Notes: generated by a model not told the origin, from the sequence alone. A stretch of 64,000 bases of DNA from JAXHMM01 sp964528445 (GCA_964528445.1 CAZGSL010000002.1:1-64000); one strand, 5' to 3'; shown: positions 1 to 8,595, numbered from the stretch's first letter. Numbers and translations are program-made.

Positions 1-212
1 TGTCCCAGGTGGATCACCTCCGCGCCGCTGCTCTGCAGGATGCGCCGCATGATGTTGATGCTGGCATCGTGTCCGTCGAACAGGCTGGCCGCCGTTACGA
101 AGCGGATGGTGTGGGTGGCGTCGTAGACCTCCCTGCGGCCATCGCTCTCGGCCTTTTCGGACGTTCGGTCTGCCTTTTCGCTTGCCGGGGCCGTCGGTGA
201 CTGGTCAGGCAT
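1..212 (-). CDS. icmF: Fused isobutyryl-CoA mutase IcmF, N-terminal fragment (cut by window edge)
   Basis: Seventy codons are visible, reading leftward from an ATG at 212 and running off the window. After a polar, low-complexity leader of about 35 residues the sequence enters FVTAASLFDGHDASINIMRR and a following GAEVIHLG, which I recognise as the start of the N-terminal B12-binding domain of IcmF, the fused acyl-CoA mutase with an internal G-protein chaperone domain. The enzyme interconverts isobutyryl-CoA and n-butyryl-CoA in the cytoplasm. The cobalamin-ligating DxHxxG histidine and all catalytic domains lie outside the window, so function is inferred from this short stretch. A standalone B12-binding mutase subunit is the alternative. 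Confidence 0.75.
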   Translation of the reverse strand, partial: MPDQSPTAPASEKADRTSEKAESDGRREVYDATHTIRFVTAASLFDGHDASINIMRRILQSSGAEVIHLG

Positions 213-338
213 GGGATCGCTGTTGGGTTTCGAAGTTGTCCTTTCGGGTAAAAGTTAAGGAAAATAAGGCACTTTTTAGAGCCCGTCCCCCGGGCAGAGT
301 CCCGTGTAAAGAGGAGCTGGCGGAGGGGCGCCGTCCCG

Positions 339-1958
339 TTACCGGTTGTCGAACGTAACGGTCACCTCGCCCGTTAAACCGCCCCGCACGGGGATGCCGC
401 TCTGCACGAAATAGGGCTCCGGCGCCCGGAAAGGGTCCACCGATCCCGCCTCCCAGCTTCCGTTCCCGTTGCGGTCCTGATAAACCGTAAGCCGGTATTC
501 CAGGGGGGGCAGACGCTCCAGTTCCGCTTCCCCACCGAACGTGCTATCCGCCATCACCCCTCGCTCCTCATGAGTGAGGCGGAGCCGAAAGGGACCCGAC
601 AGCGTGCTGTCCTCCACCGTAACCTGCAACCCTCCCAGGTCCCCTTCGCGCCATATGGTGGGAGTCACCGTCCGATGCCCGCCGGTGGAGGGATCCCAGA
701 TTCGAAACTCGTACTCCACGCCCTCCTCCCATTGCTCATCCGGGGATATCACCAGCCGGTTCGCCTCCACCCGCGACTGTGCTGTCCCGGATACCAATTC
801 GGTGCCCTTGACGATCTTGACGGAATCCCGGATCTGGGGATCGGTGATCGGGGCCGCAAAGCGGACCACGACCGGTTCGTCCGGATACAGTCCGCCACCG
901 CTGTCCCGCCCGACGATCCGCTGGCGGGTGGTGTCCGCTTGCCCCGATCCGGTTGTCTGGTACGTGCTCAGCTCCCGCCGGTTGCCGGCGGCGTCGGAAA
1001 CGTCACGCACCTCCACCCGGTAGGTGGAATCCGGGGAGAGCGGCTGCTCGCTCCTGGCGAACAGGATGTAGGGATCCGCCGGCGAGAGATAGAGCGGGAA
1101 AGCCCCCGAGATCCGGCTGCCCAGGGTGTCGGCAATCGCAATCTCCGCGTCGTTTTCCAGTACGATCTCCTCGCTGAAGCGCATCCGCATCCGCTGGGCG
1201 TTAAAAAGTCCCACTCCCAGCAGCCGCGGCGGGGTGGTATCGGCCCCGGCAACGTAGAGGGTCCCCAGAGTGTCGGCCTCGCCCTCCCCGAGCGTTACGC
1301 TCTCCATGGCGAAAGGCTGCGCCCGCTCCTGCTGCCGGTCCCATGTCTTGTTCCGGTTGCGGTCGTCCACCCAGACGGGACGATACTCACCCGCTCCCAG
1401 GTAATCAAAAGAGAATTGTCCGCTGGTGTCGGTCTCCGACGTATAGACGGCCGGAGCGTCCAGGTCGGCCGGTTCCCGGTAGAGCAGCACCCGGTACCCG
1501 GAGGATCCCTGGCCTGTACGCGCGTTGCGGATCCGTCCCACAAGCCTGCCCTCGGCGATGCGCGATCCGCTGGATACAGCCACCGAGACGGGATTGGAGA
1601 GGTTATTTCCGTTCATGTCGGTGAGGTCGGTCCCCACGGTGAGAATGAGGGTGGTGGAATCGGGCAGGGAACGATCCAGCTCCACCGTCACGGAACGGCG
1701 TCCCCAGTTCAGCGACCACGGAATGCCCACTTCGGGCTCGATCGTCAGAGCCTCCTGCATGCTGCCGCGGTTGACGAACTCCGAGAAATGGAAGGTAATC
1801 TCTTCGGCCCCGAAACCGGTCGTGCCCGACTCCGGATCGGTGGAGACGACCCGGGGCCCCTCCTGGTCCGGCGGACCGCCTCCCGGTGTGGTGGGGGTGG
1901 CACAGCCGGCGCAGAGCGACAGCACCAGCAGGAAGAGCGGCATCTTGCAAAATCTCAT
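339..1958 (-). CDS. Lipoprotein with SbsA-type Ig-like domains
   Basis: The product is 539 residues from ATG 1958; a start 17 codons upstream (2009) would put extra residues in front of a good signal peptide. The N-terminus is a lipoprotein signal ending in CAGC (lipidated Cys about residue 19). The mature protein begins with a Gly/Pro-rich stretch followed by DQEGPRVVSTDPESG, the usual opening of Bacteroidota lipoproteins with a bacterial Ig-like (SbsA/Big_5) domain. Further Ig-like segments occur near residues 230-330 and 340-430, and there are DxNxNxxW/DxNGNG motifs (DDRNRNKTWD, DRNGNGSWE) resembling calcium-binding dockerin-like turns in a carboxypeptidase-regulatory-like fold. It is probably anchored in the outer membrane. 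No enzymatic function is visible. It is divergent from the lpoB-like gene. Confidence 0.75.
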   Translation of the reverse strand: MRFCKMPLFLLVLSLCAGCATPTTPGGGPPDQEGPRVVSTDPESGTTGFGAEEITFHFSEFVNRGSMQEALTIEPEVGIPWSLNWGRRSVTVELDRSLPDSTTLILTVGTDLTDMNGNNLSNPVSVAVSSGSRIAEGRLVGRIRNARTGQGSSGYRVLLYREPADLDAPAVYTSETDTSGQFSFDYLGAGEYRPVWVDDRNRNKTWDRQQERAQPFAMESVTLGEGEADTLGTLYVAGADTTPPRLLGVGLFNAQRMRMRFSEEIVLENDAEIAIADTLGSRISGAFPLYLSPADPYILFARSEQPLSPDSTYRVEVRDVSDAAGNRRELSTYQTTGSGQADTTRQRIVGRDSGGGLYPDEPVVVRFAAPITDPQIRDSVKIVKGTELVSGTAQSRVEANRLVISPDEQWEEGVEYEFRIWDPSTGGHRTVTPTIWREGDLGGLQVTVEDSTLSGPFRLRLTHEERGVMADSTFGGEAELERLPPLEYRLTVYQDRNGNGSWEAGSVDPFRAPEPYFVQSGIPVRGGLTGEVTVTFDNR

Positions 1959-1997
1959 GGGATGAAACCGGATTCGGAAAGACGGAATTGTGAAATC

Positions 1998-2028
1998 GAA
2001 ATATATCATTAAGTAACCGAATTCAGAA
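1998..2028 (-). promoter_or_regulatory. Putative promoter of the Ig-like lipoprotein gene
   Basis: On the minus strand TATATTTC (2005-1998) lies 20 nt downstream of TTC (2028-2026) and about 40 nt before the ATG at 1958. This fits the Bacteroidota -33/-7 layout repeated elsewhere in the window. Confidence 0.4.
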
Positions 2029-2061
2029 GCCGGATACGGGAACTCCCTCCCTCGACAGCCC

Positions 2062-2069
2062 TATAATTG
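2062..2069 (+). promoter_or_regulatory. Putative -7/-10 element of the lpoB-like gene
   Basis: TATAATTG lies about 70 nt before the ATG at 2137 in the divergent intergenic region. No convincing -33 element was seen. Confidence 0.3.
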
Positions 2070-2136
2070 CATGCCCGGTTCCCCGGCCGGGAGAATAAAA
2101 CCACGAAACACGACAAAACCGCCGTAAACCTTTCGT

Positions 2137-2697
2137 ATGAAGAAATACCTGGTACTCTTGCTCACCTTAATGCTGGCCGCGGGGTGCGTCCTCCTTCGCG
2201 GACCGGGTCACCCCGACGCCGATGCCCGCGGCCGCTGGGACAGCTCCGACGCCCGCCGGGCTGTGCGAACCCTGGTCGGGGAGATGATGAGCAGTGACTG
2301 GCTGGAGCGTTTCCGGGAAGGTCACGACCATCCCCCGGCTCTGCTTCTGGGGGAACTCACCAACGAAACCAGGGAGGAGATCGATACCGACGCTCTTTCC
2401 AGTCGCCTGCTCGGAGCGCTACGCAGCAGCGGCGATGTAACCGTCGCGGAGAGCAATGAGCTTCCCTCAGGCGAATCCGGTGAAGGGGACCGATCGTACG
2501 AACGTTTGATGCGGATAGGTCGTGAGGCGGGAGCGGATTACCTGCTTGTGGGAAATCTCCATGCCCTGGCCCGGCGGACCGAGAACCCGGAGCGCGCCCT
2601 TGTCTCCTACCGCCTTAATCTCGAGCTGATCGACATAACCTCCAACCGCAAGGCCTATATCGGGAACTGGCAGATAAAGAAACTGGTGGAGCTCTGA
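2137..2697 (+). CDS. LpoB-like lipoprotein (penicillin-binding protein activator)
   Basis: The product is 186 residues with a lipoprotein signal peptide (MKKYLVLLLTLMLAAGC, lipidated Cys17). The mature part contains LLLGELTNETREEIDTDAL, a later GREAGADYLLVGNL and YRLNLELIDITSNRKAY, which match the LpoB/PF13036 fold: an alpha/beta domain that in Enterobacteria reaches through the peptidoglycan to activate PBP1b. Whether this homologue activates a synthase here is inference; LpoB-like lipoproteins are widespread and the partner is not in the window. No Shine-Dalgarno sequence is obvious. It ends 13 bases from the end of the convergent crtC-like gene. Confidence 0.8.
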   Translation: MKKYLVLLLTLMLAAGCVLLRGPGHPDADARGRWDSSDARRAVRTLVGEMMSSDWLERFREGHDHPPALLLGELTNETREEIDTDALSSRLLGALRSSGDVTVAESNELPSGESGEGDRSYERLMRIGREAGADYLLVGNLHALARRTENPERALVSYRLNLELIDITSNRKAYIGNWQIKKLVEL

Positions 2698-2710
2698 ACG
2701 CGGGCCCGCC

Positions 2711-3904
2711 CTACCAGGTCCATCGGTAGAGCCTGCTCGACCGCTGTACCCAATGCGGCTTCTCGGCCCTGTAGCGTATGCGCATGTCGACCAGGGGACG
2801 AAACAGGGGGTAATGGATGCGGTCCGGCCGCAGGTACTCCGTGATCCCGTCCCGCGCCTCCGGGAGTTTTTCGCCGGACAGGGAGAGAAAAGCCCGGCTG
2901 CGGAATCGCCGGTAGAAGGGTCCGCTGTCCAGCACCTCCGACTGCTGGAGAGTGCACCGCGCCTTCTCCCCCCTCAGCATAATGCGTCGGGCGGTCCGCA
3001 GCCCGAACAGCGACCATCCCCGGTCTTCCAGCCTGACATCCCCGAACCGGCAGATCATACGCTCGCCTTCCGGGGAGATCAGCCATCCCCGGCGGATCCC
3101 CTCCCCGTCCCTCTTTCCTTTCGACACGAAGTAAACCAGCGTACCGGCCTCAAAATGAAATCGTCCCCAGTACCACTCATCGAATGCTCTCTCAAGCGGC
3201 TCCACTCCGCTGTTGTGGTCGTGATAGCCCGTGCCGGTCCACGCAATCTCGGCGGACGGTGATTCCCGTGTTTCCAAGCGGAGATTTGCCTTTGCGCGAG
3301 CCCGGGGCAGCGCCAGGTTCCAACGGTGCGTCGCTTCTTTCCCGGATTTCTTCCCCGTTTCCCCGGAAGCATCCCCCCGGAAAAGCGAGGGAGAGGGCGA
3401 CGGCCCCTCGAAGGTCAGTTCCCCGCGGAGGGCGTCGCCTGAGGGCAGCTCCTCGGAGAGCTCAAGCCGGCAGCACAGCTCGGCCGAGTCGTTTTCCTCT
3501 ATCTCCAGGCGATGTCCCCCGATCCGGATACGCCCGCCGGATTCGAATTTGCCTTCCCGAGCGGGATACTCCACGAAACTGTAAAAAAGCGTGCTGCCCC
3601 GGTCGTACAGGGAGATGCTGACGGCGGGATAATCCTCGGGCGTTACCTCCCCACCCTGCTCCAGGGCATGCCGGTATCTCCGGGAGAAGGGATTGCCCCG
3701 ATAGAAGATGACCACCAGCCGGTAGCGATTTGCCGAATCGGAGGCGTCAAAATACCACCAGTCGTAACCGCCCGGGGAGTCCCCCGGCGTACCCTGTTCG
3801 TCTGCTATGTCGGATACCAGCTCCATTACCCCGCCAAGTACGTCATTCAACAAGATACCGTCAAATGTTTTAAGTTTCCCCACGGGGCGAGAGCCCGCCG
3901 CCAT
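2711..3904 (-). CDS. CrtC-like carotenoid 1,2-hydratase
   Basis: From ATG 3904 the protein has 397 residues. The open frame extends much further upstream, but that part is antisense to the glycosyltransferase gene and looks like translated shadow. Family hallmarks are GGYDWWYFDASD near residue 45, GYHDHNSGVEPL with a following DEWYWGRFHF in the centre, and a C-terminal arginine-rich half. These match CrtC/hydroxyneurosporene synthase, which adds water across the terminal C1-C2 double bond of acyclic carotenoids. ATG 3826 is an alternative start just before the conserved core. Only 36 bases separate it from the divergent glycosyltransferase, consistent with joint carotenoid glycoside synthesis. 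Related CrtC-fold proteins of other function exist. Confidence 0.8.
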   Translation of the reverse strand: MAAGSRPVGKLKTFDGILLNDVLGGVMELVSDIADEQGTPGDSPGGYDWWYFDASDSANRYRLVVIFYRGNPFSRRYRHALEQGGEVTPEDYPAVSISLYDRGSTLFYSFVEYPAREGKFESGGRIRIGGHRLEIEENDSAELCCRLELSEELPSGDALRGELTFEGPSPSPSLFRGDASGETGKKSGKEATHRWNLALPRARAKANLRLETRESPSAEIAWTGTGYHDHNSGVEPLERAFDEWYWGRFHFEAGTLVYFVSKGKRDGEGIRRGWLISPEGERMICRFGDVRLEDRGWSLFGLRTARRIMLRGEKARCTLQQSEVLDSGPFYRRFRSRAFLSLSGEKLPEARDGITEYLRPDRIHYPLFRPLVDMRIRYRAEKPHWVQRSSRLYRWTW

Positions 3905-3940
3905 GTTTTTTCGGATGATCCCGACTTTAAGCCACCGCCC

Positions 3941-5125
3941 GTGATCCTGCTCTACATTATCACAGGATACCTGCTGCTGTCCACGCTGATCCTGGTATGT
4001 AACATGAGGGATTTTATTCCCCTCCATCCCCCCTGGGAGACCCCGCCCGAAAACGGGCCGCCCATGGTCAGCCTCTGCATTCCCGCCCGCAACGAAGAGG
4101 ATAACATCGCCGACTGCGTGGAATCCGCCCTCGCCCAGGACTATCCTCACATGGAGGTCCTGGTACTGGACGACCGTTCGTCCGACCGTACCGGGGAGGT
4201 GATGCGGGAATTGGACGCCGCCTATCCCGGCCGTCTGATCCTGCTGGAAGGGAAACCGCTGCCGGAGGGGTGGCTGGGAAAATCGTGGGCCTGCCAGCAG
4301 CTCGCGGAGGCTTCGTCCGGGGACATTCTTCTCTTTGTAGATGCCGACACCCGCCTGCGGGACAAGACGGTGAGCCGGACGGTGCGGACGATGGGTCGAG
4401 ACGTGGTGGACATGCTCACGGCCTGGCCCCAGCAGGAGATGACCCACTTCTGGGCCCGCCGGGTGATCCCGCTTGTCTACCACGCCCTGCTCACCACGCT
4501 GCCCGTTCGGTGGGTCCGCCGGGGCCCGAAATGGCTGCCCGGTCCGCTGCGGCGGAGAATCTCCCCCCTCCTGGCGGCGGCATGCGGACAGTTTATGGCG
4601 TTTCGGAGGGAGGCCTACGAAGAGATCGGGGGACATGCCGCCGTGCGGGACCGGATCGTGGAGGATGTGGCCCTGGCCCGGCTTGTAAAAAGATCAGGAT
4701 ATTCGATGAACATGTATCACGGCAGCGACGCCGTCACCTGCCGGATGTACAAGGGGCACCGGGAGATGTGGGAGGGGTTCCGCAAAAACTTCCTGGCCGG
4801 ATTCGGGGGAAGTCTTGTGCTCTTCGCTGCGGCGGGCCTCTTCAGCGCCGCAGTATATCTGGCACCCTTCCTCACCCTCCTGGCCGGCGCCGTGCTCCCT
4901 GCACCCGGCATGGCCACTCTGTCGCTGCTGGCCCTGGCCCTGATCTTCCTGCAGCGGGCGCTGCTGGCGCGGCTCTACGGCTGGGACCTGCGCAATGCCC
5001 TGACCCATCCCCTAGGCGTCCTCTGGTTCCAGGCCCTGGGAGCACGTGTTATCACCGACCGGCTGCAGCGCGTACGTCCGCGCTGGAAAGGGCGGCCCGT
5101 CGGTCAGGGGCCGGAAGGACAATAA
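3941..5125 (+). CDS. GT2 family glycosyltransferase, probably carotenoid-modifying (CruC-like)
   Basis: Translation from GTG 3941 gives 394 residues; the longer frame upstream is antisense to crtC and unlikely. The order is an N-terminal membrane helix (residues 1-20), a GT-A domain with VSLCIPARNEEDN at about 43-55, VLVLDDRSSDRT, and a DxD metal/nucleotide site FVDADT at about 132-137, then two or three C-terminal membrane helices (about 285-350). This architecture fits membrane GT2 enzymes such as chlorobactene glucosyltransferase CruC and the staphyloxanthin-type enzymes. The divergent CrtC-like neighbour would create the tertiary hydroxyl that is glycosylated; that pairing is inference. 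It lies on the same strand as xerC, 53 bases away. Confidence 0.8.
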   Translation: MILLYIITGYLLLSTLILVCNMRDFIPLHPPWETPPENGPPMVSLCIPARNEEDNIADCVESALAQDYPHMEVLVLDDRSSDRTGEVMRELDAAYPGRLILLEGKPLPEGWLGKSWACQQLAEASSGDILLFVDADTRLRDKTVSRTVRTMGRDVVDMLTAWPQQEMTHFWARRVIPLVYHALLTTLPVRWVRRGPKWLPGPLRRRISPLLAAACGQFMAFRREAYEEIGGHAAVRDRIVEDVALARLVKRSGYSMNMYHGSDAVTCRMYKGHREMWEGFRKNFLAGFGGSLVLFAAAGLFSAAVYLAPFLTLLAGAVLPAPGMATLSLLALALIFLQRALLARLYGWDLRNALTHPLGVLWFQALGARVITDRLQRVRPRWKGRPVGQGPEGQ

Positions 5126-5178
5126 GCGCCGAAACTGCCAGTTTATTTTTACCGGCAAAGTATCCATATTGACGACAG

Positions 5179-6096
5179 ATGAAGAAGGCGGCTACAAAAT
5201 ACCTGCGCTACCTGAAGGTGGAAAAGAACGCCTCGCCCCACACCATACGCTCCTACAGGACAGATCTGAGGCAGTTCCTCGGTTTCTGCGCGGACCACCT
5301 GGAGTGCGAAGCGTCGGAGATCCACCCTGGCCAGATCGACCGGCTGACCATACGGCTCTGGCTGGGCAGGCTGTCCGATACGGAACTGAAGAAAAGCAGC
5401 ATCGCCCGCAAGGTGGCGACGCTGCGCTCATTTTTCAAATACTGCTATCGGCGGGGGATCGTCGATAAAAATCCCGCCCGGCTGCTTATCGTGCCTAAAA
5501 AAGATCAGCCGCTTCCCAAAACCGCCACCGCTGAGGATCTCGACCGTATGATGGAGTTGGCCGGCGACGATACGCCCTCCGGCCGGCAGGATCGGGCCAT
5601 CCTGGAACTGCTCTACGGTACCGGCATGAGACTGAGCGAACTGACCGGCCTGGACAGGAAAGATATCAACCCGGACCTGAACCAGCTCACCGTTACCGGG
5701 AAAGGGGCCAAACAGCGGATTGTCCCGTTCGGCGGAGACGCCCGGAAGGCCCTTCTACGGCACCTGGAGACGCGGGAAGAGCTCTACGGGTCCCGAACCG
5801 ACGAGGACGCCCGGAGGGCGGTTTTCCTGGCGGCTAACGGGCAGCGGATCTACTCCCGGGCCGTCCAGCGCATGGTCCGTGATCACATGATGCGCGCCAG
5901 CGAGGTCACCCAGAAGAGCCCACATGTACTACGCCACAGCTTTGCGACCCACCTGCTGGACCGTGGAGCCGATATTCGCGTGATCAAGGAACTGCTCGGC
6001 CATGCCAGCCTCGCGGCCACGCAGGTGTACACCCATACGAGCGTGGAACGACTTAAAAGCGTTTACGACGGGGCCCATCCGCGGGCCAAATCTTAG
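5179..6096 (+). CDS. xerC: Tyrosine recombinase XerC/XerD
   Basis: The product is 305 residues, the normal length. The N-terminal SAM-like core-binding domain covers residues 1-90, with HTIRSYRTDLRQF. The catalytic domain shows Arg151 (GTGMRLSEL), Lys175 in GKGAKQR, His249-x2-Arg252 (HVLRHSFATHLL), His275 (LLGHASLAATQVYTH) and nucleophile Tyr284. These are the full R-K-H-R-H-Y set of Xer proteins, which resolve chromosome dimers at dif with FtsK. It sits in a housekeeping run with hpf and hprK and there are no phage or transposon genes or flanking repeats, so a chromosomal Xer role is favoured over an integrase. XerC versus XerD cannot be decided by eye. Confidence 0.9.
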   Translation: MKKAATKYLRYLKVEKNASPHTIRSYRTDLRQFLGFCADHLECEASEIHPGQIDRLTIRLWLGRLSDTELKKSSIARKVATLRSFFKYCYRRGIVDKNPARLLIVPKKDQPLPKTATAEDLDRMMELAGDDTPSGRQDRAILELLYGTGMRLSELTGLDRKDINPDLNQLTVTGKGAKQRIVPFGGDARKALLRHLETREELYGSRTDEDARRAVFLAANGQRIYSRAVQRMVRDHMMRASEVTQKSPHVLRHSFATHLLDRGADIRVIKELLGHASLAATQVYTHTSVERLKSVYDGAHPRAKS

Positions 6097-6111
6097 CAAC
6101 AAAACAGACCT

Positions 6112-6117
6112 AGGAGG
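6112..6117 (+). promoter_or_regulatory. Strong Shine-Dalgarno site of hpf
   Basis: AGGAGG lies 9 nt before the hpf ATG at 6127. It is notable because most genes in the window lack a clear Shine-Dalgarno sequence. Confidence 0.6.
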
Positions 6118-6126
6118 ACCAACGCC

Positions 6127-6426
6127 ATGAAGACCACTTTTACCGCCCGACATTTCGACGCAAGCAGCGACCTGCATACCTACGCCGAAGAGGCGGTACA
6201 GAAACTGGACCAGTTCTACGACCGCATCATCCACTGCGATATCATCCTCCAGCCCACCCCGGACGATGAAAATCCCAGCCAGGCGGAACTGAATGTCAAG
6301 ATTCCCCAGACCCTGATCAACGCGCAGGAGCGGGCCTCCTCCTACGAACAGGCGGTCAACCAGGTGGTGGAAAACGCCTCCCGTCAGCTCAAGAAGTACA
6401 AGGAGAAACACTTCACCAACCACTAG
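6127..6426 (+). CDS. hpf: Ribosome hibernation promoting factor (short HPF/RaiA family)
   Basis: The product is 99 residues, the length of short HPF without the C-terminal dimerisation domain. It shows the beta-alpha-beta-beta-beta-alpha HPF/YfiA pattern: KTTFTARHFDASSDLHTYAEE, EKV-like helix and strand HCDIILQPT, a strand AELNVKIPQ, and a C-terminal helix ending in a lysine-rich tail (QLKKYKEKHF). HPF binds the decoding centre of 30S and stabilises inactive ribosomes in stationary phase. It has the best ribosome-binding site in this part of the window and ends only 10 bases before hprK, so the two are probably cotranscribed downstream of xerC. Confidence 0.9.
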   Translation: MKTTFTARHFDASSDLHTYAEEAVQKLDQFYDRIIHCDIILQPTPDDENPSQAELNVKIPQTLINAQERASSYEQAVNQVVENASRQLKKYKEKHFTNH

Positions 6427-6436
6427 TCCCCTGCCG

Positions 6437-7465
6437 ATGCCGCTTGGAAACCTGGATCCCATACCCCGCAAGGAGAAAATCAGCGTCTCCTACCTGGTAG
6501 AGAAGCTGAGAAATCGCGTGCAGATGGAGCTGGAGGCCATTGTAGGGGAAGAGCACGGCGACAGCCGCTTCGTCACGGAAGCCGATCTTCACCGGCCCGG
6601 CCTGGCCCTGGCCGGCTACGTCCAGCTCTTCACCTACCAGCGCATCCAGGTCATCGGAAATACGGAGTCACGGTACCTGGAGTACCTGTCGGACGAAAAG
6701 CAGGTTGAGGCCTTCCAGAACCTGGTCCAGTTCGAGATTCCCGTTCTTTTCCTGACCGACGGCAATACCCTTCCGGAACGGCTGCGGGAGATGGCGGGCG
6801 AGGCCGGCATTCCGGTCTACCGGGCCAACCTGGAAACCACCCGGTTCATGCACCTGGTCAGGGACTTCCTGGAAGATCAGTTCGCGCTGCAGACGGTGGT
6901 GCACGGCTCCATGGTGGACGTCTACGGTATCGGGATTCTCATCGCCGGAAAATCGGGCATAGGAAAAAGCGAAGTGGCCCTTGACCTGGTGGAGCGGGGA
7001 CACCGGCTGGTAGCCGACGACGTGGTTATACTTACCAAAAAGAGCAACATCCTGATGGCGTCCGCCACCGAAATCAACAAGCACTTCATGGAGATCAGGG
7101 GGCTGGGCATCATCGACATTCTCTCCATGTTCGGGATCCGGGCCATCCGCTACCAGAAACGGCTGGAGGTGGTACTGGAGCTGACGCTCTGGGACGAATC
7201 CAAAAACATCGAACGGACAGGCCTGAACCGGGACCTCACCTCCATTCTCGGCATCGACATCCCCCTGATCAACCTGCCCATAACTCCCGGCAAGAACATC
7301 ACCGTTATCGCGGAGGTCATCGCCATGAACTATCTGCTGCGTCATTACGGGTACGACGCGGCGGAGGTATTCCAGGAGAAGGTGCGCTCACAGATCGCCC
7401 ACAAAAGGAACGAGGCCAATATTCCGAAGCGGGCCATCGAATATTTTGAAGGGGACGTGGAGTAG
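6437..7465 (+). CDS. hprK: HPr kinase/phosphorylase
   Basis: The product is 342 residues. The N-terminal domain (about 1-140) is followed by His156 in VVHGSMVDVYG, a Walker A loop GKSGIGKS at 171-178, DD at 194-195 after LVA, and the HprK signature MEIRGLGIIDI near 218-228. HprK phosphorylates and dephosphorylates Ser46 of HPr and is a carbon-state sensor. No HPr or other PTS gene is in the window, so its substrate here is unknown; in several phyla hprK stands next to HPF or nitrogen-PTS genes. The ORF opens with about 10 residues before the usual KISVSYLVE start, and the true start could be internal. Confidence 0.92.
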   Translation: MPLGNLDPIPRKEKISVSYLVEKLRNRVQMELEAIVGEEHGDSRFVTEADLHRPGLALAGYVQLFTYQRIQVIGNTESRYLEYLSDEKQVEAFQNLVQFEIPVLFLTDGNTLPERLREMAGEAGIPVYRANLETTRFMHLVRDFLEDQFALQTVVHGSMVDVYGIGILIAGKSGIGKSEVALDLVERGHRLVADDVVILTKKSNILMASATEINKHFMEIRGLGIIDILSMFGIRAIRYQKRLEVVLELTLWDESKNIERTGLNRDLTSILGIDIPLINLPITPGKNITVIAEVIAMNYLLRHYGYDAAEVFQEKVRSQIAHKRNEANIPKRAIEYFEGDVE

Positions 7466-7484
7466 GCGCCAAAGGGACCGGTTT

Positions 7485-7514
7485 TTTGAATGTTTGGAAT
7501 AATCCGTAAATTCG
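7485..7514 (+). promoter_or_regulatory. Putative promoter of the M23 peptidase gene
   Basis: TTTG at 7485-7488 and TAAATTCG at 7507-7514 are separated by 18 nt, in the 155-base gap between hprK and the ATG at 7621. The box deviates from TAnnTTTG at two positions. Confidence 0.3.
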
Positions 7515-7620
7515 CCCATTAGTTATGTCGTTTTCCCCTTTAGTGGAGTATAAACAGGGGGCGGGGTAATCTTTTCAACGGTAGAGAAGACGGCAAATCA
7601 TCTGCTAACCAACGGGATTA

Positions 7621-8595
7621 ATGTCACTGGATAACTACTTTTTCTACGACGAGCGTCAATGCGAGTTCGTCCCACTCGAATACAACAGGCTTGAACGCAT
7701 TGCCTATACGGCCTGCGTCTGGATTCTCTGCGGGGTGGTTCTCTCGGGCCTCGCCGTCTCCCTGTTCACCCATACGGTCGGCACTCCCGCAGAACTCGCT
7801 CTCCAGGCGGAAAACCGTGAACTGATCAATCAGCTGGAACAGACCCGGGAGACGATCCGGGAGCTTGACAGCGAGGTGGATCAGCTCGCCCGCCTTGACA
7901 ACGAGATGTATCGCTCCGTGCTGGGAATGGAGGCGATTCCCTACGACGAACGGGAGGCCGGATCGGGAGGAGCGGACGTCTATTCCGAATTTGACGTCTA
8001 CAGCGAGGAGTCTTCCGAAATTCTGAAATGGACCGCCCAGAACCTGGAAAGCCTGGAGCGCTCGGTTGAAATCCAGAAAAGCAGTTTTGCCCGGATTAAG
8101 GAGTACTACAACGAAAACCGGGAGAAGATGAAACACATACCGGCCATCAAGCCGGTCGACGGGATACTGCTGAGCAGCTACGGCATGCGCGACCATCCCA
8201 TACTGAATTACCCCCGGATGCACGAGGGACTCGATTTTCGGGCCAGTACGGGAGACGAAGTGTACGCGACGGGAGACGGGGTGGTCACCTTTGCCGGCAC
8301 GGACGGAAACTACGGCCGGGTGATCCGGATTGACCACGGCTTCGGATACGAAACCCGCTATGCGCACCTCTCCTCTTTCGCGAGCGGCATTCGGTCGGGA
8401 ACGAGGGTTTCGCGGGGTGACCGGATTGGTTTTTCGGGTTCCACGGGTCTGACGGAGGGGCCGCACCTGCATTACGAAATCCATCGCGAAGGCCAGCCCG
8501 TCAATCCCCTGCAGTACCTGTTCGGCAACATCACGCCGGAGGAGTTTGCGCTCTACAATGAAATTGCCGAAACCAACCAGCGCTCCATGGACTAG
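7621..8595 (+). CDS. Membrane-anchored M23 (LytM/lysostaphin-type) metallopeptidase
   Basis: The product is 324 residues. A cytoplasmic N-terminus is followed by one membrane helix (about 30-52), a coiled coil (about 60-105), an acidic linker, and a C-terminal M23 domain. The zinc motifs are intact: His201 and Asp205 in HEGLDFRAST, His249 in RYAHLSS, and His282-x-His284 in GPHLHYEIH. It should cleave peptidoglycan cross-bridges in the periplasm or regulate an amidase; an active site this complete suggests real endopeptidase activity. It has its own promoter region. Its last codon overlaps the stop of the convergent trmH-like gene by 4 bases. Confidence 0.9.
   Translation: MSLDNYFFYDERQCEFVPLEYNRLERIAYTACVWILCGVVLSGLAVSLFTHTVGTPAELALQAENRELINQLEQTRETIRELDSEVDQLARLDNEMYRSVLGMEAIPYDEREAGSGGADVYSEFDVYSEESSEILKWTAQNLESLERSVEIQKSSFARIKEYYNENREKMKHIPAIKPVDGILLSSYGMRDHPILNYPRMHEGLDFRASTGDEVYATGDGVVTFAGTDGNYGRVIRIDHGFGYETRYAHLSSFASGIRSGTRVSRGDRIGFSGSTGLTEGPHLHYEIHREGQPVNPLQYLFGNITPEEFALYNEIAETNQRSMD

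Noticed and set aside
257..305. GCCCG/CGGGC inverted repeat before the Ig-like lipoprotein stop
   Set aside because: Short stem, no T-run in the direction of transcription; not convincing as terminator.
570..2012. 480-residue plus-strand ORF opposite the Ig-like lipoprotein
   Set aside because: Antisense shadow in GC-rich sequence; no recognisable domain, while the minus-strand protein has a signal peptide and Ig-like motifs.
3905..4636. N-terminal 244-residue extension of the crtC-like frame
   Set aside because: Lies antisense to the glycosyltransferase; family similarity begins only after 3904.
5179..6096. Tyrosine recombinase as evidence for a mobile element
   Set aside because: No flanking repeats, att-like sites or phage genes; neighbours are housekeeping genes.
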